Part shown: positions 38,101 to 50,583 of the stretch, piece by piece
Layout of the letters: each line of letters begins with the position of its first letter
Numbering within the stretch: the first letter of the stretch is position 1
Source: Sapria himalayana
Taxonomy: Eukaryota > Streptophyta > Magnoliopsida > Malpighiales > Rafflesiaceae
NCBI GenBank assembly: GCA_029783825.1
Contig: JAREIK010003336.1
Location: 103,782-167,781 of the forward strand
Direction: 5' to 3'
Length of the DNA: 64,000 nt
Position numbers and translations under genes: made by a program
Notes under the pieces: model-generated
The model's database searches: none
Told to the model about the DNA's origin: nothing
The model's input: the letters and a program-made list of their open reading frames with translations, nothing else

Positions 38101-39634
38101 GATGTCATACACTCATTGCTTCTTATGACCTTTTATGATCTCCAAATAGATAGGATCATAGTCAATTAGTTGAAGATTCATAGAACCCTCTACTTGTTGA
38201 GAAGCAGCTCTCACACATTCCTCCATGAGTTCCTGTGAAAAAATAGAAAAAAAATACTCTTCTAAATATACATAAAATAAATTTAATATTTTGGATTCCA
38301 AACTACTTTCAAAATTTACTATAGTAATATAAAATTTTAGTAATATAACAGGTTCTTATAGTAATCATCTGAGACTTATTGGCAAAAATCTGACCATGCA
38401 CTTTCTTCACATGCATCCTCATTAAAATCTCATAAAAATTGGGATCTTGACCCAATACTTCAGCCTAGAGTTTGTATTTATAAAGTCAAAAATATGTTAA
38501 CAAATTTAAACAAAATTAATATAACCATGCACAGATTTGATTTATTTGGACTATTAGGACAACTATTAAATATATAAATATTTGAAACTTTAAAATTGTA
38601 CTAAATCTCGAGCATGCTCAATGGTCGACTTTGGCCCTCCTGTGTGGTGAGATAATATTGTACCTAGTCCAGCTACCTCAGTCCATAGATTTTTGCTGGC
38701 AATCTCTGATTTTTTTCTTCACATCTGGCCTCTCCTAATGCTTAAGCTACATAGGCTAGTCATCCTCAATATTAAATCAAGCGTATCATTTAGATTCTTC
38801 AATTTATGGATAAAATCTGAATACCGTCAATAGCTCTGCTCTCCCACAATAGCTTTATCTTTCCATCAAATTTGGGTACCCATGTGCAATGATTCTATAT
38901 ATAGAAAAATAACAAAAAAATTATTAATAATAATGACATTATTATTTACTGCTTGAATAATAACCAACATATTAGTTGACTAATTATGTAAATAATTTCA
39001 AATGCTTTTATTTCATTGTTTTTACATGAAAGTCATTAAAATTAGACTCTCTTATTGATTCCAAAACTTTCTTTCATGAGAATGCTTTAGAATCGATCAT
39101 TTTATTGAAAGAATTTGTAATTATAACCGAACACTTGTGAGATGGAATAAAACTATACAAATAAATAAATAACATTTAGACAAGCAAATCAATACTACAT
39201 ATAAAAAACTACTAAAAGAAACATCATAATATTTTATTTAACTAATATTTACATATTTTTTATACCTCCCATCCATAATCTCAATTACTAACTTAGCACT
39301 GAATGCAAAGGATGGCACAACAATTTATGATGTCGATGGTATTGTAAATGGGGGAACTATTGGTGTAAAAGGTGGTGTAGAAATTTGGTGATGGATCAAA
39401 AGTGTGCGCATGAATGACAATGGGTGGTGGGCTTATATCTAATAAAGGTGATGGTAAAGGTGTCAAAGATGATGATGATGATGGAGATGGAGATGGTGAT
39501 TGTGATGTTAATGTATGGATATTGTAGGTGTGAGATGATACTAAATTTGCAATAGGATGTAAAATATAAGATGAATTTCATCCATTTCTACATCCACATC
39601 CACCTCCACCATGATCACGTCCTTTAGGTGCCAT
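35190..39634 (-). pseudogene. TNPA-like second CACTA gene (Transposase_24 type), decayed
   Basis: The likely start is the minus ATG at 39634 (MAPKGRDHGGGG), followed by a Ser/Pro/Thr-rich low-complexity region. Exon-like pieces follow: SEIASKNLWTEVAGLGTILS then HHTGGPKS (about 38710-38600), EVLGQDPNFYEILMRMHVKK (about 38460-38395), ELMEECVRAASQQVEGSMN (about 38245-38180), a coiled-coil region (QEMKKEKDEKITHWKEEVQQ, about 37930-37860) and a distal coil (LDTKREITDTRKELEGERK, about 35430-35350). The HTGG(S/P)KS block is characteristic of the Transposase_24 family, which accompanies TNP2 in many plant CACTA elements and is thought to bind subterminal repeats. Several in-frame stops are present, and exon limits are approximate. 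Confidence 0.65.
36800..37050. other. GC-richer unassigned stretch within the TNPA-like gene
   Basis: The segment 36840-37030 is visibly richer in G and C than its surroundings (for example CCCCGCCACTCCCCGTAGC). Neither strand gives a recognised family. It may be an intron insertion or another captured gene piece. Confidence 0.4.
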
Positions 39635-39777
39635 CAATTATACAAAAAATAAAAACATAGAACAAATAATAGAGATATGATGAACAATCATGCATTTTAG
39701 AATAATACACACTAATAGATTTCAACAAAATATAAAAAGTCTTTGATAGTATAATATTATAAAATAATCATAACAAT

Positions 39778-42700
39778 TTAATTATCGGCATCACTATCAT
39801 CCTCCAATTGATCTTCTATCATTTCATCAGATTCTGATGGAAGTTCCAACGCATCTTCAGATAGAAATTGTTCATCTTCAATTTCTACTAGGCGACTATT
39901 TTATTCACATAAATTTATAGGATCTTCATTTACATGCACAGGCACAATATTGTTAATGTCATCTTATTGGAATGCATGTGAAATAGCTAAGTTTGCACTT
40001 CTTTCTTGAAATATCGGTACTTTAAAATTTGATCGAGCTTTAATTTTGAAAATAATGCACTAGTCTTTCTTATCATGAGATAAACATAGATATGTACAAT
40101 AATATACTCAAGCAGCTTGAACTACCATAATAAATGGCACATATCGATTATATCTACATTTATGGGTAAAATCAACTAGCTTATAATCAGAATGAATCTT
40201 TGTACCCATATTTCATGTAGGATCAAACCACTCACACTTTAATAATACAATCATGTTGTTTTCAAGTCCAGGATACTCCAACTCAATAACTTATGTGAGT
40301 TGACCACGATAATCAATCTCATCTACACTATAAATTGAGCCTTTAATGCATACACCATTATCCATTGTTGCTTTAGAAGAACCGTGCATAATTATGTGAA
40401 ATTTATATCCATTGAAAAAATACCCAGGATAGGTTGTCACATATCTAAATGAGCATTTACTTAGATTCTGAATGAAAATATTAGAATTTCAATTTGATGG
40501 ATCATTTGCCTGTTGGATAAATTAGATGTTAAAAATAATAGAAACTAATAAATTAAATAATTCAAAAATTTTAACTTAATAATTTTCTCATTATTTTTGA
40601 ACCAATTCAGAAATTCTATTTCTAGCATACAATCATCCTCATGGCTGGAAATTGTTGGTTGCATGTTTTTTAATTGCTCAACATAAATACTACACAAATA
40701 TAAATAGATGAAGAAAAATGTAAATCAATTTTAACTATGATTAAACCTACAACCATTTTGGGTATAGATACTCAATATATGGTTCAACCTTTTAACAATT
40801 AAGTAACACATAGCTCTGGGTTGCTTTGTACTCTTCATTTCTCATACATCTTTTCTTTGCTCTTCCAAATGCTCTTCCAAATACTCTTCGAGGGTGCTTG
40901 AAGGTAGATAACTTGTCCATAGAATCATCTTCTAGTAGCACATGACCTTCATCGATTCGAGACACATTTCTATTCTTTGTATTGACATTATCCTCAAAAT
41001 AATAAGAACAAAAAGATGATGCTTATTCTACTAAATATGCATTACAAATTAAACTTTTAACTTTTTCCTTGTTTCTAACATTCAATTTCAACTTATGAAG
41101 ATGTCTACAATAAAAATGTTAAGGTTTCAATTATATTAAATTACAATATTACTTTATATTTGAAATAATAAAACATAGCTACTTATATGTATTTACCTTT
41201 CAAAAGGATAAATCCACCTATATTGTACTAGCCCTTCTATCCTAGTTTCATATGCCAAATGAATAGGAAAATGATTCTTTGAGTCAAAGAAGCTCTGTGG
41301 GAATATTTGTTCAAGCTTACAAAGAATAAGTGGTATGTCATTCTCCAGCCTCACCATGTTATCTATTTTGATTGTGGTTGTAGTAAGCTATTTGAAGAAC
41401 AAACTAAATTCTGTAAGGACCTTCCAAACACAAAGGGAAAGTAATTCATGGAATACAATTGTTATTAATCTTTGCATAAATACATGATAGCTATGCTTTT
41501 TCATTCCAAATAACTTAAGAATCTTCATATCCACACATCTGCCCATATTTGACACATATCCATCATAAAATATCAAAATTTTAAGCCATTCACATAATAT
41601 CTTTATTGCCTATTATCAAGTGTGTAATAAGCTTTAAAGAATTTTTCTATTGCCTCGTTCTGTTTAAATCAAGATGCTGACATTAATTATTCAGCTCTTG
41701 TCTTAATTTTAAAGTGTCTTTTGTTTTTCCGTCTACATTAAAAATAATGTTGAAAATATTTTGAAACATAATTTTTTAAATATGCATTACATCCAAGTTA
41801 TTACGAATTAAATTGGACTTCCAATAGGGAATGTACCAAAATATATCGCATTTCCTCCTTCCAAATATTTGCATATTGGTCCATTAGTTTCAATAGCATC
41901 CTTTTCAGTTAGATTCTTCATACCTAAACTTTGAATCTTTGCCAAAATATCATCTTCAGAATGAATAGCTTGGGCAACTATTATCACTAATGTATTTATT
42001 TGAAATGCATTTCTATTTCTGGGAATGAATGATCCATAGGTAGAAAATTATGATGATTTTCAAACCATGACTATTTACCACTGAATTTGAGAGTAAATGC
42101 ATCAGCTTTTTTCATGCAATATGGGGATGCAAATTGTCTTGCAATACTTCAACCAGACAACATTTAATATGCTGGAAAGTCACTTACTATCCACATAAGG
42201 GCTGCCCGCATAATAAAATTTTTCTTCATTGAGATTTCATATGTATTCACGCCAACATCCCACAAATAATTTAACACTACTATAAGAAGCTATAAGAAAA
42301 CATCTAGCATGTATTTCAGATTTTTTGGCCCTTGAACCAATATTTTCAAAAACATATATTGCTCCTTTATACACAACCACGGAGGTAAATTATAAGGTAT
42401 CGCTATCACTGGCCATATTGAATACTATTGTCCAAATTTGCCAAATAGCTGAAATCAATCAGTGTAGAGACCTAATCTTACATTTCGACTTTCAGTTGAT
42501 GTATAGGACTAGAATACTTTCAAGAAAGTGAATCTAATAGAGGAAACATCACCCCTTCTTCAATCTCATGTTCAGAATGCCACCTCATATCATTTGCTTT
42601 AGCATTTGATGCATATAGTCTCTATAATCGAAAAATTAAAGGAAAGTAATACATCTTCTTAAATGCAACTTTCATCTTTTGTCACATATCTACAACACAA

Positions 42701-43452
42701 GGTTCCTTCTTAAACCAAAGATGATCACAAAACTTACGGCTAATAACATTACTTTGACCACCCCAATATATACATACATCCATTGAAATAACAATCAATT
42801 TTTTATACTAGTAGACTCATACCTCGTACTAACTTCTTAGTGTTGTAAAAGTTGTTAGTGACCATATTATTTTCCAAAACAATCAACTTCATTAGTTATG
42901 TCACCTGATCAAATAATTTCTCAGACATATGATTTTTTAATTTCATGCTCATAAGTCCAACCAAAAGTGACATTTGCGAATGTGTTTTATAGCCATGCTA
43001 CAACTCATTATCTGTAACTTTAAGTATTTAATAAAATTTCTAAGATTTAGGTTTTGGTGGTTCATCCATGTAATCCAAATTGAAGTCAGCACCAGTAGAT
43101 TCCATGATCATTCTATGGTATGTGTATGATGGTTCTTCACCATATGTAACTAATTCAGTACCCTCATTTTGATCAATGATCAGAGAGATTGTACTTTCCC
43201 CATAATAAATCCAAAAAATAAATTATTTGGTACAAAGCCATATTTAGCCAAATTATATCTTATAGTGTTTACATCATGAAATTGAATATTCTGACACTTG
43301 TGGTTCTTACATGGACACTTAATTTTTTCTCCATCCATCCATCTTCATTAACTACCCACAAAGTTGATGAAAGTTTCAAGCCTACTCAAAAAAAATTGAT
43401 TCAAAATTCCATTCATAAACCTTTTGTACATCCACAAATGTTCTAAACTCAT
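39778..43452 (-). pseudogene. TNP2-type CACTA transposase (DDE family), degenerate
   Basis: The start is taken at the minus ATG at 43452 (MSLEHLWMYKRFMNGIL). Domains follow in the usual order. The transposase-associated zinc domain has KIKCPCKNHKCQN and TIRYNLAKYGF (about 43330-43230). The Transposase_21 core has YASNAKANDMRWH (about 42615), PYNLPPWLCIKEQYMFL (about 42400), NYLWDVGVNTYEISM (about 42270), FIMRAALMWIVSDFPAY (about 42215) and FENHHNFLPMDHSFP. DUF4218 lies at about 41576-41388 (GMKKHSYHVFMQRL). DUF4216 has YSVDEIDYRGQL and LKCEWFDPT (about 40330-40220). An acidic tail, ESDEMIEDQLEDDSDADN, ends at a stop (39780-39778). TNP2 would cut and join the element's ends in the nucleus. Many stops and frameshifts make this copy inactive. 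Confidence 0.85.
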
Positions 43453-44920
43453 TTTGCCTATTTTATTTGCAAAGAATAATGCTCAATTATTATTTTGAAT
43501 GAAACATATAAGTACTTCAAAATATACTAATAATTAAATAAAATAACTTACAAATAAATATTTAAATATTAAATATTGTGAATATCGAGGTAATACATTT
43601 GCAGAATCTGCTTTAATAAATAAAGAATTTTTTAGCATGGTAAAGATTAATAGATATCATGCTATTACTAGATGAATGGAGAAAAATATGTGAATGGGCA
43701 AGAAAGGAAAGCAAAAAGAAATAAATTAAAATTTTGGAGTAAGCTTCTCACTTCTCAATGAAGATGAAATAGCACAATTTTTATTATGGTTCAACTCAAT
43801 CTTTGAATATTAAAATAAATAAAAGAATAAATTAATGGAATGAAGATCCAATTCCAAGAACTCTTGGAAAATGAATTAAAGAAGAATTCAGATATGAATG
43901 AAAACATATTTGGAATTGAAAACATATCATACAAAGTATTCAATTAGAAAACATAGATGTGAAGCAAGCTACAATTATAGATTTCTAGCCTTACAAATTT
44001 AAACTGATTAGAGATACTAATAATTACAGACATTAACACTATAATTATTTTGTGGAAAACTACAATCAAAAGATAGTTTGGTTAAGAAAACTTACATACA
44101 CCTCAATTAATACCTAATCAATACGAAAAATTGGAAATTATTAATTTCACAAAATTAAAGATATAACCATCACTTATATACTAGTAATTAATGATTTTAG
44201 AACTTGTAATGATTTACTACAAACATCCAGATTAATATTGTGTGCATGAGGAGGATCTTTGATCATTTATATTATTGTGATAATAACTTCACTTTACACA
44301 ATATTATTCTAACACAAATATCTATTATATAATTTCAATGGAAAATACAATATATGGTAATAGTTAAGCAAATATAAGAATTTGGTAATAACAAACAGCA
44401 AAATCAAAACACGCCCTTAGCAAATACAATGGTCTTGTGGACAGTCACAATAAAAATGTTTAATTTTATTTAATTTTAATTTAAGAATATAAAATAAAAA
44501 TGATAAAATAATATCTTTGTTGTATTCCAATGCTTTACAATATTATTTAAATAAGCATATGATAATATTTTAACAACTCTAATTTATTAGTAATAATGTG
44601 TATTAATACTCAAAATTCAATTAGAATAACAAAAACAAAGTGTTTTGATGCATTCTGAAGATATACAAATGTATTATATATATATTTATGATTCATATCT
44701 AATTTTATTAATTATATATTTTTTTTAAAATGTAACAAAGTTTTAATATGAATAAATGAGTAAAATTAAATTTCAATGAAGTTCAATGATGCTTGATTTA
44801 TTTGTTAATATTCATGTCTGAGTTTTTTTTCAATGAATTTAAATGAACTGGAATATTAATCGATATTTTTTAACATTATTCCACGTGTTCAATAAAATAT
44901 ATATATCTACACACAAAAAA
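43453..44920. other. AT-rich region upstream of TNP2
   Basis: This lies 5' of the transposase gene and may hold its promoter, but no specific motif stands out. No CACTA terminal sequence was recognised in it. Confidence 0.5.
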
Positions 44921-44922
44921 CA

Positions 44923-44923
<1 letters not shown>

Positions 44924-44989
<66 letters not shown>

Positions 44990-45023
44990 TTATATATAAA
45001 AACTATATTAATAAATAAATAAA

Positions 45024-45100
<77 letters not shown>
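44924..45100. repeat. Two long (TA)n runs
   Basis: Pure TA runs cover about 44924-44984 and 45028-45098, separated by 40 bp that include ATAAATAAATAAATAATT. The apparent minus-strand protein of Tyr-Ile repeats here is an artefact. Confidence 0.95.
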
Positions 45101-45103
<3 letters not shown>

Positions 45104-45254
45104 CCATCAATTAAATGTGTATATATATATATTGACACATCAAAAACAAAATGCTCAATACATTGAATCTTGAGATAAAAGTGAGCCTCCTTGTAGGTTG
45201 TAAGTTGAAACTCCACGAGCTACTAAAATATTGTAAGGATAAGAAAAAATGCCA

Positions 45255-48200
45255 CATTTAGTTATATTTAATTATATAGAGTTTTATATAGGTATACAAA
45301 TATATGTATATATAGTTATACACATATAGTTAAACATAATGTCGTATGTTGTTATACATGTAATTATAAATATAGTTACTAGTGGTTATAAATGTAGTTA
45401 CACATATAGTTATACTTATATTTATACATGTAGGTATATTTATTCGTTCATATAATTTTATATATTTATACATATAGTAATCTATAGGTATAGATATAGT
45501 AAAATACATTTTTATATAATAAAATATAAAAATGTATATTAAATATATGTTGTGAATTATATATTTAAATATAGTTATGTATAATATTTTTATAGTTATA
45601 CATGTAGTCAAAGACAATTATTTATTGTTATATGTTTTTATACCTATAGTACATATAATTAAAAATAGAGTTATATATAGTTAAACATATAGTTGTATAT
45701 AGATATATTCGTACAAGTAGTTATAATTAGTTATACATAAATGTATGCAAAATATTAAACAATTATATAGAATTACATATATTTATATATATATATATAT
45801 GTATACATGGTTACAAATATAGTTTTATTTAATTATATAGAGTGTTACATAGTTATACAAATATTTATATATAGTTATAGACATATAGTTAAACATAATG
45901 TTGTATGTCGTTATACATCTAATTATAAATATAGCTACATGCGGTTATTCAAATAGTTACACATATAGTTATACTTATATTTAACATGTAGGTATATATA
46001 TTTTTTTATATAATTTTAAATGTATATATATAGTTATCCATAGGTATAGATATAGTAAAATACATTTTATATACTAATATATGAAAATGTATAATAAATA
46101 TTTGTTCTTAATTATATTTTTAAATATAGTTATGTATAATGTTTTTATAGTAATACAAGTAGTCGAAGACAATTATTTATAGTTATATGTTTTTATACCT
46201 ATAGTATATATAATTAAAAATAGAGTTACAAATATAGTTTACATACAAGTAGTTATAAGTAGTTATACTTAAATGTATGCAAAGATATTAAAAAAAATAT
46301 AGAATTACATATATTTATACATATATGTTTACATAGTTACAAATATAGTTTTATTTACTTATATAGAGTGGTACAGGGTTATACAAATGTTTATATATAG
46401 TTATAGACATGTAGTTAACCATAATGTTGTATGTTGTTATACATGTAATTATAAATATAGTTACATGTGGTTATTCATATAGTTACACATATAGTTATCC
46501 TTATATTTAACATGTAGGTAAATATATCTTTTCATATAATTTTATATATGTATGCATATAGTTATCTATAGGTATTGATATAGTAAAATACATTTTATAT
46601 ACTAATATATAAAAATGTATAATAAATATATGGTCTTACTTATATATTTAAATATAGTTATTTAAAATATTTATATAGTTATACATGTAGTCAAAGACAA
46701 TTATTTATAGTTATACGTTATTATACCTAATAGTATATATAGTTAAAATAAAGTTATATATAGTTAAACATATAGTTATATATAGATATATTCATACAAG
46801 TAGTTATAAGTAGGTATACATAAATGTATACAATGTTATAAACAAATATATAGATTTACATATATTTATATATATGTATACATAGTTACAAATATAGTTA
46901 TATTTAATTATATAGAGTGTTACATAGTTATACAAATATTTATATATAGTTATGCACATGTAGTTAAACATAATTTTGTATGTTGTTATACATGGAATTA
47001 TAAATATAGGTACATGTGGTTATACATATAGTTACACATATTGTTATATATAGGTATATATATTTTTATAACTATATAGTAAAATATATGTATACATATA
47101 GTTATATTTATACATGTAAGTATATATATTTTTTCATATAATTTTTTATAGGTATACATATAGTTATATAAAGGTATAGATATAGTAAAATACAATTTTA
47201 TATACTAATATATAAAAATGTATGTTAAATATATGTTGTTAATTATATTTTTAAATATCGTTATGTATAATATTTTTATAGTTATACATGTAGTCAAAGA
47301 CAATTATTTATAGCTATATGTTCTTATACCTATAGTATATATAATTAAAAATAGAGTTATATATAGTTAAACATATAGTTGTATATAGATATATTCATAC
47401 AAGTAGTTATAAGTAGTTATACATAAATGTATGCAAAGTTATAAAAAAATATATAGATTTACATATATTTATATATATGTGTATACATAGTTACAAATAT
47501 AGTTGTATTCAATTATATAGAGTGTTACATAGTTATACAAATATTTATATATAGTTATACACATGTAGTTAACATAATGTTCTATGTTGTTATGCATGTA
47601 ATTATAGATATAGTTACATATGGTTATACATATAGTTACACATATAATTATACTTATATTTAAACATGTAGGTATATATATTTTTTCATATAATTTTATA
47701 TATGTATACATATAGTTATCTATAGGTATAGATATGGTAAAATACATTTTTATATACTAATATATAAGAATATATCTTAAATATATGTTAATTATATTTT
47801 TAAATATAGTTATGTATAATATTTTTATAGTTATACATGTAGTCAAAAACAATTATTTATAGTTATATGTTCTTATACCTATAGTATATATTGTTAAAAA
47901 TAGAGTTATATATAGCTAAACATATAGTTATATATATAGATATATTCATACAAGTAGTTATAAGAAGTTATACATAAATGTATACAAAGTTATAAACAAA
48001 GATATAGATTTACATATATTTATACATATATGTATACATAGTTACAAATATAGTTATATTTAATTATATATAGTGTAACAATGTTATACAAATATTTATA
48101 TATAGTTATAAACATATAGTTAAACATAATGGTTTATGTTGTTTAACATGTAATTATAAATATAGTTATATGTTGTTATATATATAGTTAAATATATAAT

Positions 48201-48580
48201 TATACTTATATTTATACATGTAGATATATATATTTTTTTCATATAATTTTATATATTTATACTTATCGTTATGTATAGGTATAGATATAATAAAATATAT
48301 TTTTATATACTAGTATATAAAAATGTATATTAAATATATGTTGTTAATTATATATTTAAATATAGTTATGTATAATGTTTTTTTAGTTATACATATAGTC
48401 AAAGACAATTATTTAGAGTTATATGTTTTTATACCTATAGTATATATAGTTAAAAATAGAGTTATATATAGTTAAACATATTGTTATATATAGATCTATT
48501 AATACAAGTAGTTAAAAGTAGGTATAGATAAATGTATACAAAGTTATAAACAAATATATAGATTTAAATATATGAATACA
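45255..48580. repeat. Tandem array of six AT-rich units of about 555 bp
   Basis: The landmark CATGTAGTCAAAGACAATTA and variants occurs at 45601, 46156, 46684, 47287, 47836 and 48392, giving periods of 555, 528, 603, 549 and 556 bp. Each unit also repeats TAGGTATAGATATAGTAAAA, AGAGTTATATATAGTTAAAC and AATTATATAGAGTGTTACAT. Short minus-strand open frames with similar sequence (for example 47469-47747 and 46998-47195) are the same part of successive units and have no family. The array ends beside the last AP-4 sigma exon. Confidence 0.9.
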
Positions 48581-48591
48581 TATTTAGACTT

Positions 48592-48725
48592 TTTCTTGAA
48601 GTGATGTTTCATTTGGAAAAGGCAAATTTTATGTTGGATGGGATGGTCATGAATGGTGCATCATAGAGATGAACAAGTCTACCATTTTTAACCCAATCAA
48701 CCTGATGGAGAAATCATCATTATAA
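48592..48725 (+). pseudogene. AP-4 complex sigma subunit, last exon (3' part of the split fragment)
   Basis: The exon gives LEVMFHLEKANFMLDGMVMN and, after a one-base deletion near 48655, CIIEMNKSTIFNPINLMEKS followed by SL and a TAA stop (48723-48725). This is the C-terminus of AP-4 sigma and continues in register from the exon at 34511-34583. The frameshift shows it is not functional. Confidence 0.75.
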
Positions 48726-49382
48726 TGTTTTACATGTTTTATGCAACTAATGTACACTTTCTATTCATTTTCGTGCATATAATGGATGAATATCATGTGT
48801 TCATGGGTTTCTTTTTATGTTTCATTCAACTTTAATTTATAATAAATGATAAATATAGGAGATGATTAATGATTTTTCTTGCTCTCATATTTCATAACAC
48901 TTTCCTAAGCAAATCTTCCATGGAATAAGCTTACACCTTTGATAATTCTCCTATTTTTTATAGCTTTTACCCTTAGGCTCTTTTATGATTCGAACAACAA
49001 GCTTAACAATGACTTCTCTTAACAAACTTTTCACTATTTCTCTCTCTAAGTAAAATTCTTTTTTTTTAATTTTCTTCAAGTTCTAGTGGTCTGGGTCTTT
49101 GATATCATGTTAGAAAGTAAAAATGAAATAATGGGACTTTATTAACCATGATGCGTGAATATATATAACCTATGAGATTGGAGCACCATGAACAATATGA
49201 GTAGCTCATTGACTGAGCTATATACAAACTAGAAACATATCTCAACAAAAAAACATAATCATATATTATTTTTTTATCCATATAACTTCTAGGTTAACGC
49301 ACAATGCTAAAATATTTTCTTTATTCTTTCAAAAAATTGTAGCTGCTAATTGTTGTTTCCACCAGTTATTTTTCTCTTATAG
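48726..49382. other. Spacer between AP-4 sigma and receptor-kinase fragments
   Basis: No coding feature was recognised. It probably contains former 3' flank of AP-4 sigma and intron sequence of the kinase gene; a pyrimidine stretch and TTTTTCTCTTATAG acceptor end it. Confidence 0.5.
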
Positions 49383-49645
49383 ATGACTCTACTTTCAAGA
49401 ATACATCATAGAAAATTAGTGCAATTCATTGGATATTTTCAAGAGGGAGGCAGTATGCTTGTTTATGAGTTCATGCACAATGGAACATTGAAAGAGCATA
49501 TTTATGGTAACTCAAATCTTATATAAAGTACAATGATATCAACTGAGGCCGTCATTAATGCATGTAACGTTGATAGGCTAATTCACCAATGGAGAAGTAT
49601 CAATTGGATCAAGCGGCTCGAGATTACAGAAGATGCGGCAAAAGG
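49383..49645 (+). pseudogene. Receptor-like kinase fragment, two exons with intron
   Basis: Exon 1 (49383-49506) follows an AG acceptor and gives MTLLSRIHHRKLVQFIGYFQ, then LVYEFMHNGTLKEHIYG, ending at a GTAACT donor. Exon 2 (49577-49645) follows an AG and gives SINWIKRLEITEDAAKG before a GTGTTT donor. These are the middle of the kinase N-lobe, the hinge and the start of the C-lobe (around subdomains IV-VIa) of a leucine-rich-repeat receptor kinase type. The catalytic HRD and DFG parts and the receptor ectodomain are absent. Retained splice sites point to capture from genomic DNA. Confidence 0.85.
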
Positions 49646-50583
49646 TGTTTTAAAAAGTTCTTATCAGAGTTTGATTTATTTTGCAAGCATATGCTATTAG
49701 TGGGTGCATGGTCCAGTGGACAGCGATGCCATGAGATATGGTCCCGTAGATGCTTAGCCATGGTGCATAACTGCCTAGAAGTGCACAGTGTGTGTGTGGT
49801 GCAGTGAACCTGCATGTGTGCTTGATGTATAGGACGTGCGCACTGTGAATATTTGATGCATCCATGGTGTAGTGTGTGAAAACTGTAGCTTGTGCTCATT
49901 GGGTTTTTTTATATGTATCAAAGAAAGTGATTTTTTATGTAGAATCATGTGAGTAAAAAATATATAGTTGTTATGAAAGTGGCCACTACTTTGGTGGTTC
50001 CATAACTATTTGACTACGACAATAAATGTTGAGAGTTAAGTGTGTAATGAAAAAAAAATATTTATTTTATTTATATCTAGCATAGATTTTTTATTTTTTA
50101 TTTTATCACAGGTACTCATTAAGAAATGTATGACAACTACTTCTAAGCTAGTTGAAGTTTTATGGATCTTAAGATAACTTTTTGAAGGAAGAAAAGTAGG
50201 AAATGAAAGAAGTGAATGATGAGATGAAAGAAATGAAGAATGCAATGCAATAGTAGATGACCTATATAGAGTCACAACTAGTAGCCTTGACGTGACAGAT
50301 AACACACCAAGTTCCAGAAGAGTACCCGCACAAGAGAGCCTAGCACAAATCTACTAGTTAATGATGAGAATGATAATTTAGTTTTCAAAGATTATATACC
50401 TATGTTATATTTTTATTTTAATTATGTAACTATTGTATCAGAATTATTTATTAACTGATTTTACTTTTTGTTAAATATAAATAAAAGTTTATAGGATATG
50501 TTTTTTTCAATTTAATATAAAAGTTAAATATATGTAATCAAAAAAATTTTGTAAAAAAATAAAATTGTGAAAATAGTTTTGGA
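49646..50583. other. Unassigned sequence right of the kinase fragment
   Basis: The part 49685-49910 is less AT-rich, with GTGTGTGTGGTGCAGTGAAC and repeated TGCATG-like words, and looks like simple-sequence decay. A short minus frame (50036-50305) has no family. Nothing else was recognised. Confidence 0.5.

Larger units (their letters stand above)
34703..48580 (-). mobile_element. Inner CACTA (En/Spm-type) transposon, right end unresolved
   Basis: The left end reads CACCATAAGAAAAATCCC, close to the inverted right end of the outer unit (CACTATAAAAAATTCTC). Inside are subterminal repeats, a TNPA-like gene (about 35.2-39.6 kb) and a TNP2 transposase gene (39.8-43.5 kb), both on the minus strand, then TA runs and a tandem array of ~555-bp units ending at about 48.58 kb. 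The element lies in the intron between AP-4 sigma exons at 34511-34583 and 48592-48725, which sets its outer limits. A right-hand TIR (expected TAGTG) was not found, so that end is lost or lies hidden by the tandem array. All genes carry stops. Confidence 0.7.

Noticed and set aside
39396..39581. Minus-strand Ile/Thr/Ser-rich 61-codon frame
   Set aside because: It is an out-of-phase reading of the GATGATGATG-type low-complexity stretch in the N-terminal part of the TNPA-like gene.
44839..45216. 125-codon minus frame of Tyr-Ile repeats
   Set aside because: It is a translation of TA microsatellites; no protein is supported.
45330..47747. Similar minus-strand frames of 65-95 codons recurring in the 555-bp array
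   Set aside because: Their likeness comes from the tandem repeat itself. Frames are broken in other units, and the residues are those expected from AT-rich DNA.
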